Source of the DNA: OMII01 sp947467385
Lineage (GTDB): Bacteria > Bdellovibrionota_C > UBA2361 > OMII01
DNA length: 64,000 nt
NCBI GenBank assembly: GCA_044360075.1
Contig: JBIKLA010000006.1
Coordinates: forward strand, 70,578 to 134,577
Direction: 5' to 3'
The notes beneath the pieces were generated by a model. That model saw only the letters and a program-made list of their open reading frames with translations, was not told where the DNA came from and searched no databases. The translations under genes and the position numbers were made by a program. The stretch's first letter is position 1. Each line of letters begins with the position of its first letter. Shown piece after piece: positions 32,861 through 42,762 of this stretch.

Positions 32861-33685
32861 CTACACCTTTGGCTCTGCCGGCTTGTTGAAGGCGGCGGTA
32901 AGGACCCGGGACCCGCTCGACTGGACCCCTTCGAAGGCCTCCAGCGGAACGACTATCTCAGTTGCCCCATAGGCGTAGGGCGCTACCTCGTACGGGTTAT
33001 ACTGGATGACAAGGCCTCCGGGCGTAATCCCAAAGTTATCTGGTACTGGCATCGGCTCGCCCGCTCGAATGAAGTAGCCCGCGTCGGCGAGGGTTTCGGC
33101 AGGCGGGATCTCTCGGGCGCGGCGGAACTGATCTTCGACCAGCTTATGGAAGATAGGCTCTGAGGCAGGCTCAATGAGGTCCTTGAGTGCCAGCCGCTTG
33201 CCTGAAGCCACGCCAAACGACATCAGGGTTCGGTCGTTGAAGCCGTGCGCCCCGCCAATGAACCCCTCACTGCGAACGTCAATCGTAATAACGTCTGAGT
33301 TTTGGAACAGGATCGTCGCTGTGCGCGTCAGCTCCCAATCGACCGGCGCATCTGATAAACCCGGTTCAGTAAACTCCTTGAAGCGCTCCTGGATCTCAGC
33401 CATAAGAAGATCCTTTGACTGGGCCTTCTCGTCGCTGTCGATAGGCGCATAGAGCACCTCGCCCACGTCCCTCGCTATCAAGGCTTTAAGCTCCGCGGAA
33501 ACGGCGTCGGGTAGCTGGGGTATTGCATCAAGCGATATCCGGACGCACGGCGCTGGGTTGCATGAGCCGATGGTCTCGTTGAAGCGGCCTCCGCTGTCTC
33601 CCTCCGGACCTGTGCCGGAAAGCCAGGAGCACCCCGTAGCGAAAGAGAACACACAGGAAAAGCAAATGGTGAAAAAACGGTTCAT
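32861..33685 (-). CDS. Lipoprotein with DUF3298/RsiV-like domain
   Basis: This 274-residue lipoprotein has a signal peptide ending at FATGC (residue 19). The mature domain has FIGGAHGFN, the GGAHG hallmark of DUF4163/DUF3298 proteins, and a C-terminal GGLVIQYNPYEVAPYAYG segment characteristic of DUF3298. Relatives include anti-sigma factor RsiV extracellular domains, which bind lysozyme. Whether this one does is unknown, although peptidoglycan-cleaving genes lie nearby. It is followed by dus. Confidence 0.85.
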   Translation of the reverse strand: MNRFFTICFSCVFSFATGCSWLSGTGPEGDSGGRFNETIGSCNPAPCVRISLDAIPQLPDAVSAELKALIARDVGEVLYAPIDSDEKAQSKDLLMAEIQERFKEFTEPGLSDAPVDWELTRTATILFQNSDVITIDVRSEGFIGGAHGFNDRTLMSFGVASGKRLALKDLIEPASEPIFHKLVEDQFRRAREIPPAETLADAGYFIRAGEPMPVPDNFGITPGGLVIQYNPYEVAPYAYGATEIVVPLEAFEGVQSSGSRVLTAAFNKPAEPKV

Positions 33686-33751
33686 AACGCGCCCCCCGGC
33701 GAAGAGAGCCTACCGCGCCGGCTGGACCGCCGTCAAAGGCAGGAAACTTCC

Positions 33752-34528
33752 CTATTGTGCCGATACCTTGCCGCGCGGACTTCGGGCGCGCCGAAACGCG
33801 GCCGCCATATAGTCGCGGTTGATCTGGCCGATGTACTTGATGCTAATTCCCTTCGGGCAAGCCTCCTGGCACTCGCCAAAATTAGTACATCCACCGAAGA
33901 GCTCGCGGTCCATCTGTTCCACCATCTTAACCACCCGCTGCACCCGCTCGGGTTGCCCCTGCGGCAGCAGCCCTAGGTGCGTAACTTTCGCCGCCGTAAA
34001 AAGCATAGCTGAGCCGTTCGGGCACGCGGCCACGCAGGCCCCGCACCCGATGCACGCCGCGGCCTCGAAGGCCTCATCAGCCATGTCCTTCTCGATCGGG
34101 ATAGAATTCGCCTCAGGGGCGCCCCCGGTCTGAACTGAGACATAGCCGCCCGCACGCTGGATGCGATCAAAGGCAGATCGATTGGTGACAAGATCCTTCA
34201 CCACTGGGAAGGCACCCGCGCGGAACGGCTCTACGTAAATAACGTCCTCGTCTTTAAAGGTGCGCATGTGGAGCTGACATGCGGTCGTAAGCTTCTTGGG
34301 GCCATGCGGACGGCCGTTGATCGACATTGAACACGAGCCGCAGATCCCCTCGCGGCAGTCGTGCTCGAACGCAACGGGCTCGTCTCCCTTCTCGACGAGC
34401 CTCTCGTTGAGCACGTCGAGCATCTCAAGAAACGACGAGTCCTCGCTCACTCCGTCAAGCCTGTATTCACTGAATTCGCCCTGCGAGCTCCCGCTCTTCT
34501 GGCGCCACACGAACAACGTAAGGTTCAT
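33752..34528 (-). CDS. sdhB: Succinate dehydrogenase/fumarate reductase iron-sulfur subunit
   Basis: This 258-residue electron-transfer subunit links the flavin to quinone. The [2Fe-2S] ligands are in DCREGICGSCSM, the [4Fe-4S] ligands in ACIGCGACVAACP and the [3Fe-4S] ligands in GGCTNFGECQEACP. The start is ATG 34528 (MNLTLFVWRQK) with a GGGAGAAAGAG Shine-Dalgarno; the frame runs open upstream to 34795, but that part is only a shadow of sdhA. It is the third gene of the operon sdhC-sdhA-sdhB, the order common in b558-type complexes. Confidence 0.96.
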   Translation of the reverse strand: MNLTLFVWRQKSGSSQGEFSEYRLDGVSEDSSFLEMLDVLNERLVEKGDEPVAFEHDCREGICGSCSMSINGRPHGPKKLTTACQLHMRTFKDEDVIYVEPFRAGAFPVVKDLVTNRSAFDRIQRAGGYVSVQTGGAPEANSIPIEKDMADEAFEAAACIGCGACVAACPNGSAMLFTAAKVTHLGLLPQGQPERVQRVVKMVEQMDRELFGGCTNFGECQEACPKGISIKYIGQINRDYMAAAFRRARSPRGKVSAQ

Positions 34529-34541
34529 ACGCTCTTTCTCC

Positions 34542-36458
34542 CTATTTGTAGCTTCTTGTCGAGAGGTGCACGTTCTCGAAGGTGAGCGGCTCCTTAGTGA
34601 GGTCATGGCCCCCACCCTGCTTCGGGCTCCACACGGCCGCGTAGCAGAAATCCTGGTCGTTGCGCATCGCCTCCCCATCCTCCGTTTGGTGCTCCTCGCG
34701 GAAGTGGCCGCCGCAGGACTCGTTGCGGCTGAGTGCATCAACGCACATGAGCTCGGCGAACTCGAAGAAGTCCGCAACGCGGCCTGCCTTTTCAAGCTCC
34801 TGGTTGAGATCGCTGCCGCTGCCGGTGACGCTAGCGTTTTGCCAGAACTCCTCCCTCAGGGAGTTCAGATCGTTAATGGCCGCGGTGAGCCCGGAGGCAT
34901 CGCGCGACATGCCGCACTTGTCCCACATGATGCGCCCAACCTTACGGTGGTAGTAGTCAACAGGCTTGCCGCCCTTGAGCGCCAGAAGAGACTGAAGCCT
35001 CTTCGTGACTCGCTCCTCGGCACCGCGCACTTCAGCGTGGTCGGCAGTAACGCCCCCAGGCTTCTGCTGCGTGAGGTAGTCGCCGATCGTGTACGGAATG
35101 ACGAAGTACCCATCAGCGAGCCCCTGCATGAGGGCGCTCGCCCCCAGCCGATTCGCGCCGTGATCAGAGAAATTCGCCTCACCGATCGCAAACAGGCCCG
35201 GGATTGTAGTCATCAAGTTGTAGTCAACCCACAAGCCGCCCATCGTGTAGTGCGGCGCAGGGTAGATGCGCATCGGCCTCTCGTAAGGGTTCTCGCCGGA
35301 GATATTCTCGTACATGTCGAAGAGGTTTCCATAGCGCGCCTCGATCGTGTCTCGCCCGAGGCGCTTGATCGAATCGGAGAAATCAAGGTACACGCCGAGC
35401 CCCATCGGGCCAACGCCATACCCCGCGTCGCAGCGCTCCTTGGCTGCCCGCGACGCTATGTCGCGGGGCGACAGGTTTCCGAAGCTCGGGTAGCGGCGCT
35501 CAAGGTAATAGTCGCGCTCACCCTCCGGGATCTGTGATGCCTGTCGGGTGTCGCCTTTCTTCTTGGGAACCCACACCCGCCCATCGTTTCTGAGCGACTC
35601 GCTCATCAGTGTGAGCTTGGACTGGTGCTCTCCCGAGACGGGAATGCTGGTCGGATGAATCTGCGTGTAGCACGGATTGGCCATGCCCGCACCGTGCTTG
35701 AAGGCGCGCCAGATCGCGGAGACGTTGCACCCCTTGGCGTTCGTGGAGAGGTAGAAGACGTTAGAATATCCGCCCGTCCCGAGAACAACCGCATCAGCTA
35801 TGTGCGCCTCAATTTTTCCGGAGCGTAGATTGCGTGTCACGATACCGCGGCACCGCCCGTCTATCAGGATTATGTCGAGCATCTCGCTCGAGGAGTGCAT
35901 CTCGACGTTGCCGTCGTGGATCTGCCGGTTAAGCGCCGCGTACGCCCCCAGCAGAAGCTGCTGACCAGTCTGTCCCTTGGCGTAGAACGTGCGCGACACC
36001 TGCGCGCCGCCGAAAGAGCGATTCGCCAACAGCCCCCCATATTCGCGAGCGAACGGGACGCCCTGCGCCACGCACTGGTCGATGATATTTACGCTCAGCT
36101 CAGCAAGCCGATAGACGTTTGCCTCGCGAGCGCGGAAGTCACCCCCCTTAATCGTGTCATAAAACAGGCGGAAGACACTGTCGCCGTCATTCTGGTAGTT
36201 CTTCGCGGCGTTGATGCCTCCCTGCGCTGCGATACTATGTGCCCGCCGCGGGGAGTCTTGGAAGCAGAAGGCCTTGACCCGATACCCCAGCTCGCCGAAC
36301 GAGGCCGCCGCCGCCGCGCCAGCCAGGCCGGTGCCAACGACGATAATCGAGTGCTTGCGCTTATTGGCCGGGGTAACGAGCTTGATAGAGTCCTTGTGGC
36401 GCTGCCACTTGGTCTCAAGGGGGCCGGCTGGAATCTTGGAGTTAAGTTCGAGAGACAT
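34542..36458 (-). CDS. sdhA: Succinate dehydrogenase/fumarate reductase flavoprotein subunit
   Basis: This 638-residue catalytic subunit oxidises succinate. It has FAD binding at GTGLAGAAA (42-50), the covalent-flavin histidine H74 in RRAHSIAAQGG, the substrate-site segment HPTSIP and the catalytic arginine region GLFAIGEANFSDHGANRLG. The sequence is of the longer b558/Bdellovibrio-Bacteroidetes-like type. It lies 13 bp upstream of sdhB and 20 bp downstream of sdhC. Confidence 0.96.
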   Translation of the reverse strand: MSLELNSKIPAGPLETKWQRHKDSIKLVTPANKRKHSIIVVGTGLAGAAAAASFGELGYRVKAFCFQDSPRRAHSIAAQGGINAAKNYQNDGDSVFRLFYDTIKGGDFRAREANVYRLAELSVNIIDQCVAQGVPFAREYGGLLANRSFGGAQVSRTFYAKGQTGQQLLLGAYAALNRQIHDGNVEMHSSSEMLDIILIDGRCRGIVTRNLRSGKIEAHIADAVVLGTGGYSNVFYLSTNAKGCNVSAIWRAFKHGAGMANPCYTQIHPTSIPVSGEHQSKLTLMSESLRNDGRVWVPKKKGDTRQASQIPEGERDYYLERRYPSFGNLSPRDIASRAAKERCDAGYGVGPMGLGVYLDFSDSIKRLGRDTIEARYGNLFDMYENISGENPYERPMRIYPAPHYTMGGLWVDYNLMTTIPGLFAIGEANFSDHGANRLGASALMQGLADGYFVIPYTIGDYLTQQKPGGVTADHAEVRGAEERVTKRLQSLLALKGGKPVDYYHRKVGRIMWDKCGMSRDASGLTAAINDLNSLREEFWQNASVTGSGSDLNQELEKAGRVADFFEFAELMCVDALSRNESCGGHFREEHQTEDGEAMRNDQDFCYAAVWSPKQGGGHDLTKEPLTFENVHLSTRSYK

Positions 36459-36478
36459 ACTGTTAGTTTCCTGATGAG

Positions 36479-37207
36479 CTAGTGTGAAGACGATTCTTGG
36501 GCCTGCGGAGCGGGAAGCATCCCAGTCGCCACCGACACGGGGACCGACGAAAAGCCAACAAAAAGCGCTACCGCAAACACCTTTGCGATAGTGCGAATGC
36601 TCCTGTTCCAGCGCGGCGAGTCAACGCCGAGGGTTTGAAACATACTCCAAGTCCCGTGGTAGAGGTGCAGGCCGAGAAGCGCCATCGAAACCACGTAGAA
36701 CGATACGATGGCCGGACTCTGAAAAGCGCTGTACACGTTGGCGTACACTTTGCCCTCCACAAAGCCGCGATAGTGCACCGATCCCGTCGTGAGATGCAGG
36801 ATGTGGTACGTGATGAAGACAATCAGGAAAAGCCCCCCGTAGAGCATCGTGCGCGACGCCGCGTTAGCCGAGCGGTATGAGGTGACCTTGTACCCGGCAG
36901 GCTTTGCACGCCGGTTGAGGCGCGCGAGCTGAATGCCACTTACGGCGTGAAGCACCACGCACACGATGAGAAACACCCGAACTATCCACAGAACCCCGGA
37001 GTGCCCCAGCATATTGGAGCCCATCTCGCGCAGAAACTCACCGTAATGGTCGATCTTGTAAACGCCGGTTGCTGCATCAGCGCCGGCAAAGATCTTGAGA
37101 TTCCCGGCCATGTGCCCGAGCACAAAACCGACGAGCACGAGGCCGCTGAGCGCCATCGCGATCTTCTTTCCTATCGTTGACCCGTAAAATTCTCGGACAA
37201 GACTCAT
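36479..37207 (-). CDS. sdhC: Succinate dehydrogenase cytochrome b558 subunit
   Basis: This 242-residue membrane anchor belongs to the diheme b558 family, with five hydrophobic segments. Candidate haem histidines are in LGHMAGN, MLGHSGVL, VLHAVSG, YHILHLTTG and LGLHLYHG. A single large anchor replaces separate SdhC and SdhD. ATG 37207 has TTTAGGAGTCACT upstream. It is the first gene of the operon, with a predicted 134-nt leader. Confidence 0.94.
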   Translation of the reverse strand: MSLVREFYGSTIGKKIAMALSGLVLVGFVLGHMAGNLKIFAGADAATGVYKIDHYGEFLREMGSNMLGHSGVLWIVRVFLIVCVVLHAVSGIQLARLNRRAKPAGYKVTSYRSANAASRTMLYGGLFLIVFITYHILHLTTGSVHYRGFVEGKVYANVYSAFQSPAIVSFYVVSMALLGLHLYHGTWSMFQTLGVDSPRWNRSIRTIAKVFAVALFVGFSSVPVSVATGMLPAPQAQESSSH

Positions 37208-37243
37208 AGTGACTCCTAAACGGCCCCTCGTGGGCACCTGCAC

Positions 37244-37311
37244 GGCTCCGCCCGCGCCACCGTCGGCAGAGCGCTTGTACGATCCTCGCGTGTGAGGGGG
37301 TAGGCGGAGCC
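37244..37311 (-). promoter_or_regulatory. Long-range inverted repeat in the sdhCAB leader
   Basis: GGCTCCGCC (37244-37252) and GGCGGAGCC (37303-37311) are perfect 9-bp inverted repeats 50 bases apart, with a smaller CCTC/GAGG hairpin between. They lie inside the leader predicted from the promoter at 37348-37376, so the sdh mRNA could fold into a stem that brings regulatory elements near the start codon. No known riboswitch is recognised. Confidence 0.4.
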
Positions 37312-37347
37312 TTCGGGCAGCATACGCTGCTGGCGGCAGACTATCGT

Positions 37348-37376
37348 ATTGTATCCGAGCTCATGTGGCGTGAAAA
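37348..37376 (-). promoter_or_regulatory. Predicted sigma70-type promoter of sdhCAB
   Basis: On the minus strand, TTTTCA (37371-37376) and TACAAT (37348-37353) are separated by exactly 17 bases and match the -35 consensus at 4 of 6 and the -10 consensus at 5 of 6. Transcription would start near 37341, giving a leader of about 134 nt. No other credible promoter was found in the 292-bp gap, which otherwise holds no gene. Confidence 0.4.
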
Positions 37377-37499
37377 CTCTCTAAAAATGCCCTAACGGCG
37401 CGGTGTGATCCGGCGCGAAACATGACATAGACACCGGTTCCTTAATAGCGTCAGCAGGTTAGCCGGATCGACTCCATCAGCTCCAAGGTTAGCACCTTT

Positions 37500-38996
37500 A
37501 TGAATCCCGGACTCACTGCGTATACTCAACTGGTGAATCCTAGCCTGTACCAGATCAATACCCGAGTGCTCCTTACATCACTGGGGCGCAACGCAACGCT
37601 CGACGACATCCCCGACTCATTTTTGGACCAGATCGCCTCGAGGGGTTTTGATTGGGTATGGCTTCTCGGAGTGTGGTCGGTCGGCCCCACGGGGCGGTTT
37701 ATTTCACGCAGCAATCCGCAACTGCGCAATGAGTACCGTCAGGTGCTGCTCGATCTCTCGGACGCCGACATCGGCGGCTCGCCTTTCGCCATCACCTCAT
37801 ACTCTGTCGATCCCTCCTTCGGAGGCGAGGATGCCCTAGCAAGGATCCGCGAGCGCCTAGCGAAGCGCCACATCAAGCTCCTGCTCGACTTTATTCCCAA
37901 CCACGTCGCTCACGATCATGTTTGGGTCGATTCGCACCCAGAGTACTTCATCGAGGGGACCCAAGCCGATCGCCTGCAGGCAACCGACCGCTGGGTCGGC
38001 GTCCACACCGGCCGGGTCTTTGCGCTCGGGCGTGACCCTAACTTTCCCGGTTGGCCGGACACCCTGCAGCTTAACTACTTCAGCGCCGGCCTGCGTGCGG
38101 CCATGATCGGCGAGCTTGACTCGGTCGCGGCCCGCTGTGACGGGGTGCGCTGCGACATGGCGATGCTGCTTGAGCCTGAGGTCTTCGCCAAAACATGGGG
38201 CTCAACCCACGGCCTTGAGGGGCTCACCATGCCCCACTTCTGGCCTGACGCCATCCGCTCAACACGAGCGAAGCATCCGCACTTTTTGTTCATGGCGGAG
38301 GTGTATTGGGGCTACGAATGGACGCTGCAGCAGCACGGCTTCGATTACACGTACGACAAGACACTCTACGATCGACTCCTCTCGCTGCGAGGCCCAGAGG
38401 TCCACGAGCACCTGGTCGCACCGCTCTCCTACCAGTCCAAGATGGTGCGTTTTCTTGAGAACCACGACGAGCCTCGCATCGCGTCAAAGCTTCCGTTCCC
38501 TGCACATCGCGCTGCGGCGGTCCTGACCTACCTAGCGCCGGGGATGCGCTTTTTCTTTGATGGCCAACTTGAGGGCCGCAGGGTGCGCGTGCCCATGCAC
38601 CTCAATCGCGCGCCCGTGGAGCGCGCAAACCAGGAGATCGTCGACCTCTACAAGGCCCTCCTACCAGTCGCAAATTCACTTCCTCTTCGGGTGGGATCGT
38701 GGAACCTCCTTGACGCTCAGCAGGCCTGGGACGGCAATCCAACACACGGCAACTTTATTGTGTACTTGATTGAGCATCCCCTTGAGCACCTTCTTGTGGT
38801 CGTAAACTACGCCTCCTACCGCAGCCAGTGCCTCATTCGGCTTCCCGGCCGGGAATGGCTGCACAGCCGCGTTGAGCTTCGCGATAGGCTAACCCATGAT
38901 CGCTTCTCGCATCCGGTCGAGGACCTCACCCGCAAGGGGCTATTCGTGGATCTGCCCGAGTGGGGCGTGCATCTCTTCTCTCTTGATTGCGTATAG
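37500..38996 (+). CDS. Alpha-amylase-family glycoside hydrolase (GH13)
   Basis: This 498-residue intracellular GH13 enzyme has no signal peptide. The barrel is evident: LYQINTRVLL (strand 1), LLLDFIPNHVAHDH, nucleophile in DGVRCDMAML, acid/base glutamate in FMAEVYWGYEW and the third acid in RFLENHDEPR. The substrate is probably a glucan or maltodextrin, but GH13 has many specificities and this one cannot be assigned. It lies 7 bp upstream of hrpB and starts after a 292-bp intergenic region shared with the sdh promoter. Confidence 0.88.
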   Translation: MNPGLTAYTQLVNPSLYQINTRVLLTSLGRNATLDDIPDSFLDQIASRGFDWVWLLGVWSVGPTGRFISRSNPQLRNEYRQVLLDLSDADIGGSPFAITSYSVDPSFGGEDALARIRERLAKRHIKLLLDFIPNHVAHDHVWVDSHPEYFIEGTQADRLQATDRWVGVHTGRVFALGRDPNFPGWPDTLQLNYFSAGLRAAMIGELDSVAARCDGVRCDMAMLLEPEVFAKTWGSTHGLEGLTMPHFWPDAIRSTRAKHPHFLFMAEVYWGYEWTLQQHGFDYTYDKTLYDRLLSLRGPEVHEHLVAPLSYQSKMVRFLENHDEPRIASKLPFPAHRAAAVLTYLAPGMRFFFDGQLEGRRVRVPMHLNRAPVERANQEIVDLYKALLPVANSLPLRVGSWNLLDAQQAWDGNPTHGNFIVYLIEHPLEHLLVVVNYASYRSQCLIRLPGREWLHSRVELRDRLTHDRFSHPVEDLTRKGLFVDLPEWGVHLFSLDCV

Positions 38997-39003
38997 TCTC
39001 CGT

Positions 39004-41475
39004 ATGTCGTGGCGCACCCTTACCGCCGAGCTGCCGATTCACGAACACCTCTCGCGCATAGGCTCCGAGATCTTTTCCAACACGATCACGCTTCTTGAGG
39101 CGCCCCCCGGCTCCGGAAAAACCACCATCCTGCCCCTGTTCCTTGCGGAGATCCCGTGGCTGGCCAGCAAAAAGATTATCATCCTCCAGCCACGCCGGGT
39201 TGCAGCGCGCAGCGTTGCGGCGCAGATGGCGCGACTCCTCGGCGAGGAGCTCGGCGAAACCGTGGGCTATTCCGTGCGAATGGAGAGCTCCGTGTCGCCG
39301 CAAACTCGTATCGAGGTGGTGACGGAAGGCATCCTGGCTCGCCGCATTATCTCCAACCCCGAGCTTCCCGGCGTGGGGCTCATTATCTTCGACGAGTTTC
39401 ACGAACGAAGCATCCACGCGGATCTCGCACTGGGGCTCGTGCGCGAGGTGATCGCCTCGCTGCGGCCCGATCTTAAGGCGCTGATCATGTCAGCCACGCT
39501 CGGCGAGACCGCCTTAGCCCCAGCCCTGCGCGGCGTTGGCCGATACTCGTTTGACGGCGAGCCGCACCCACTCACGATCACGCATACGCACCCGGACCCT
39601 CACACGCGGCTCTGGGACACCATGGCAATGGCGATACGCGTCGCCCTCAGGGATTATGAGGGCGACGTCTTGGCGTTCCTGCCAGGCCGATATGAAATTG
39701 AGCGCACTGACGAGGCGCTGCGCGCACGGACGATCGAGGCGGACATCCTTCAGCTTTACGGCGAACAGCCGCTATCGGAGCAGCAGCGCGCCCTTCGTCG
39801 GCCTCAAGGCGCTCCGCGGCGAGTTCTGCTCGCCACGCCGATCGCCGAGACGTCGCTCACCATCGAAGGGGTTCGAGTGGTCATCGACAGCGGCCTTCAC
39901 AAAGTTGCGCGCGTTGATGCCAACGGGTTCTCGAGTCTCTCAACTGAGCGCATTACTCAGGACGCCGCCACGCAGCGCGCTGGGCGCGCTGCGCGCACGG
40001 CACCTGGGGTGTGCGTGAGGCTCTGGAGCGACTATGAGCACCGGACGCTCAGGCCCCACCGCGAGCCTGAGGTCCTGCGGACCGACCTCGCCCCGAGCGT
40101 GCTTGACCTGGCTGCGTGGGGAGTGACGGATCCCGCCGCATTTGGCTGGATCTCTCCCCCCACAGGCAGCCAGCTTGCCGCCGCCCGGCGGGCGCTTCTC
40201 AGCCTGGGTGCCATCGACGGGTCAGGGAGAATCACGCAGGCCGGCTCGCTTTTGTCAGGGCTCGGTCTTCACCCGCGGCTGGCGCAGATGTGCGTAAAGG
40301 CGCGCGAGCTCCGCAGCGAGGAGACAGGCGCTGCCCTCGTTGCAGTTCTTGAGGAGCGCCTTCCGCGCAAGGAAAGCGCGGACATTCTTCCGCTTCTCTC
40401 CTCGCGGTCAGTAACCGCGCGCCAATCGCAGCTTCGCAAACTTTGGGCGGCGCGCATCAAGTCGCTCTCGGTGCCGCACGATCTCGCGCTCAGCAGGGCG
40501 ATTCCTGAGGGTGACATTCCTGCCTACCTGCTCGCCTGCGCCTATCCGGACCGCATTGCGCAGCGCCGTGACGACGGCCAGCACCACCGCTACCTTCTCG
40601 CAGGCGGCGGCGGCGCTGAACTGGCTCCTAGGGATCCCCTCAAGATGAGGCGCTACCTGGCGGTCTCGCACCTCCAGGGAGACGCCAATGGCGCCCGCAT
40701 TCTAGGGGCCCTTGCCCTCAATGAATCGCTCCTTGAGTCCGCCCTCGCAGAGCTTACAACCAACGCAGTCGAAAGCCGGTTCGATCAGGAGCGCGGGTCG
40801 CTTGTCACCCTCGAGACGCGTCGGCTCGGGGCCATCGTGCTGCGCGAGCGGCCCATGACGAGGGCCTCTCCTGAAGAGGCGCAGTCGGCTCTGCTGAAAT
40901 TCCTTGCGACCCCTGGCGGGTTCTCTCGTCTGAGCTTTTCGCGCGAGTCCTCCGAGCTCCAAGCGCGCGTCGCTTGGCTTCGTGGCGCGCAGCCGGACAT
41001 ACAGCTTCCGGACATTTCACATGAAGCCTTGCGCACAGCGCTTGAGAGCTGGCTAGCTCCCTTCCTTCTCAAGGGAGCCAGCCTTGGTTCGGTCACGCCG
41101 CAGCTTCTGGCGCAGGCGATTGAGTCTATTCTCTCCTGGGAGCAGCGAAACCGGATCAACGCAGAGGCCCCGCAGCGCTTCACGCTTCCGGGCGGACGTG
41201 AGCGCCCGATTCACTACAGCGAAAGTGAGGGCCCTTGGACTGAAGTTCTGCTGCAGGATCTCTTCGGAGTCATCACCACGCCCGTTATCGGGCGCTCGCG
41301 CACGCCGCTGACGCTTCATCTACTCTCACCGGCTCGCCGCCCGGTACAGGTAACGCGCGACCTGGCGAGCTTCTGGTCCAACGGCTACCTGGAGGTGCGA
41401 AAGGAGCTGCGCGGGCGCTATCCGAAACACCGCTGGCCGGAAGACCCGACGCAGCCCCTTCCGCCCAAAAAGTGA
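39004..41475 (+). CDS. hrpB: ATP-dependent RNA helicase HrpB
   Basis: This 823-residue DEAH/DExH-box helicase has Walker A APPGSGKTT (33-41), DEFHERS (motif II), MSATLGETA (III), LATPIAETSLTIEGV and TQRAGRAAR (VI), then the HrpB-specific C-terminal domain (EVRKELRGRYPKHRWPEDP). Length equals E. coli HrpB. ATG 39004 is chosen, 7 bp after the GH13 gene. It ends 6 bp before the convergent CorC-type gene. The RNA substrate of this subfamily is not established. Confidence 0.95.
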   Translation: MSWRTLTAELPIHEHLSRIGSEIFSNTITLLEAPPGSGKTTILPLFLAEIPWLASKKIIILQPRRVAARSVAAQMARLLGEELGETVGYSVRMESSVSPQTRIEVVTEGILARRIISNPELPGVGLIIFDEFHERSIHADLALGLVREVIASLRPDLKALIMSATLGETALAPALRGVGRYSFDGEPHPLTITHTHPDPHTRLWDTMAMAIRVALRDYEGDVLAFLPGRYEIERTDEALRARTIEADILQLYGEQPLSEQQRALRRPQGAPRRVLLATPIAETSLTIEGVRVVIDSGLHKVARVDANGFSSLSTERITQDAATQRAGRAARTAPGVCVRLWSDYEHRTLRPHREPEVLRTDLAPSVLDLAAWGVTDPAAFGWISPPTGSQLAAARRALLSLGAIDGSGRITQAGSLLSGLGLHPRLAQMCVKARELRSEETGAALVAVLEERLPRKESADILPLLSSRSVTARQSQLRKLWAARIKSLSVPHDLALSRAIPEGDIPAYLLACAYPDRIAQRRDDGQHHRYLLAGGGGAELAPRDPLKMRRYLAVSHLQGDANGARILGALALNESLLESALAELTTNAVESRFDQERGSLVTLETRRLGAIVLRERPMTRASPEEAQSALLKFLATPGGFSRLSFSRESSELQARVAWLRGAQPDIQLPDISHEALRTALESWLAPFLLKGASLGSVTPQLLAQAIESILSWEQRNRINAEAPQRFTLPGGRERPIHYSESEGPWTEVLLQDLFGVITTPVIGRSRTPLTLHLLSPARRPVQVTRDLASFWSNGYLEVRKELRGRYPKHRWPEDPTQPLPPKK

Positions 41476-41481
41476 TTATGG

Positions 41482-42762
41482 CTACTCGCCAACTGCGCGC
41501 TGCGCGATGACTGCCGAAACAAGCACCTTGTCGATTCTCTTGCCGTCCATATCGACGACCTCGAAGCGGTAACCTGCGGCCTCAAAGCTCTCGCCGTCAG
41601 TCGGCACGCGCCCGAGCACCGTCATGACGAAGCCGCCCAGAGAGCGGAACTCGCCGCTCGCCCCCTCGCCGTGCTCCTTCACACCGAGCTCTTCGAAAAG
41701 CTGATCGATATCGATCGCTGAGTCAACGAGGAGCGAGCCATCGTGGCGTTTGACGATGCGCTTCGCTGCGCCTGCGGGGCCGATATCGCCCACGAGAACC
41801 TCAAGCACATCTGAGATTGTGGCGATTCCGGCAAATGAACCGTACTCATCAACAACTATAGCGAAGTGATCGCCGCGCTCCCGAAAGAGCTCCAGAAGCT
41901 GGAGCGCCGACATGCTCTCTGGAGCCTGAAAAGGCTCGCGAAGAATGGAATCGATCGCCACAAGGCTGCCGTTTCTGGCTAGAGACACGAGCTCGTGCAG
42001 CTTCACCGTGCCGCACACCTCCTCTCCCCCCGCCGCCATAACGGGGAATGTTGAAAAGCCGGATGGCAGCGCCCGCTCCACAAGCGCGTCAAGAGGCTCA
42101 GACCGCAGCAGTTTCACCACGTCAGCACGGGGCGTCATAACGGACGCGACCGGCTTGTCACCGAGACTGAACACTCGGTTGATGATACGCCGCTCCCCCT
42201 CCTCGATCTCTCCAGCTTCTTCGACCTCGTCCACAAGGTGACGGATGTCCTCCTCGCCGGTGGCAGAAATCTGGCCTTCTCCGTTTCGGTCGACACGCAC
42301 CACTCGGTGAAGGCCCCTCTGAATGAGCCGGGGCACGGGGCCAAAGATCCTAAGAGCAAGAGAGACCGGACGCGCGAGCAGCGTGGCGGCCTCTTCAGGC
42401 CGGCGCGCCGCAAAGGCCGCTGGAATGAGCTCACCAACGAGCAGCACGGCGAAAATCGTGACGGCGGTCGACGCTGCCCATAGGGCAGGCGGAGCTTCAG
42501 ACGCGCTGCCAAGGACCCCTTCAAGGACAATCCTCGGGACCTGAAGGACCAACGAGGCAAAGATGGCGGCCCATGCGAGGCGAATCGCAATTATCAGCCG
42601 CTCGCGACGGAGCCGCGCGCTCTCAATTACTTCCGGCGATTCGCTCTGCACATCCGCCGAGGCCGTAACGCCTCCGCGTATAGTGAGGACAGCGGACAGG
42701 AGCGCCGAGAGCACCGCGAGTGCCATTAGAAGCACCGCGCAAAGAACGATGGGTACCAGCAT
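41482..42762 (-). CDS. CNNM/CorC-type membrane protein
   Basis: This 426-residue protein has three or four transmembrane helices in a DUF21/CNNM domain (~1-150, with LLVGELIPAAFAARRP), then a pair of CBS domains (VMTPRADVVKLL and DHFAIVVDEYGSFAGIATISDVLE) and a C-terminal transporter-associated domain (FRSLGGFVMTVLGRVP). The family is linked to magnesium or cobalt efflux, and some members are called hemolysin C. The ion is not proven here. It is not obviously in an operon with marR, which is on the same strand 114 bp away. Confidence 0.9.
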   Translation of the reverse strand: MLVPIVLCAVLLMALAVLSALLSAVLTIRGGVTASADVQSESPEVIESARLRRERLIIAIRLAWAAIFASLVLQVPRIVLEGVLGSASEAPPALWAASTAVTIFAVLLVGELIPAAFAARRPEEAATLLARPVSLALRIFGPVPRLIQRGLHRVVRVDRNGEGQISATGEEDIRHLVDEVEEAGEIEEGERRIINRVFSLGDKPVASVMTPRADVVKLLRSEPLDALVERALPSGFSTFPVMAAGGEEVCGTVKLHELVSLARNGSLVAIDSILREPFQAPESMSALQLLELFRERGDHFAIVVDEYGSFAGIATISDVLEVLVGDIGPAGAAKRIVKRHDGSLLVDSAIDIDQLFEELGVKEHGEGASGEFRSLGGFVMTVLGRVPTDGESFEAAGYRFEVVDMDGKRIDKVLVSAVIAQRAVGE

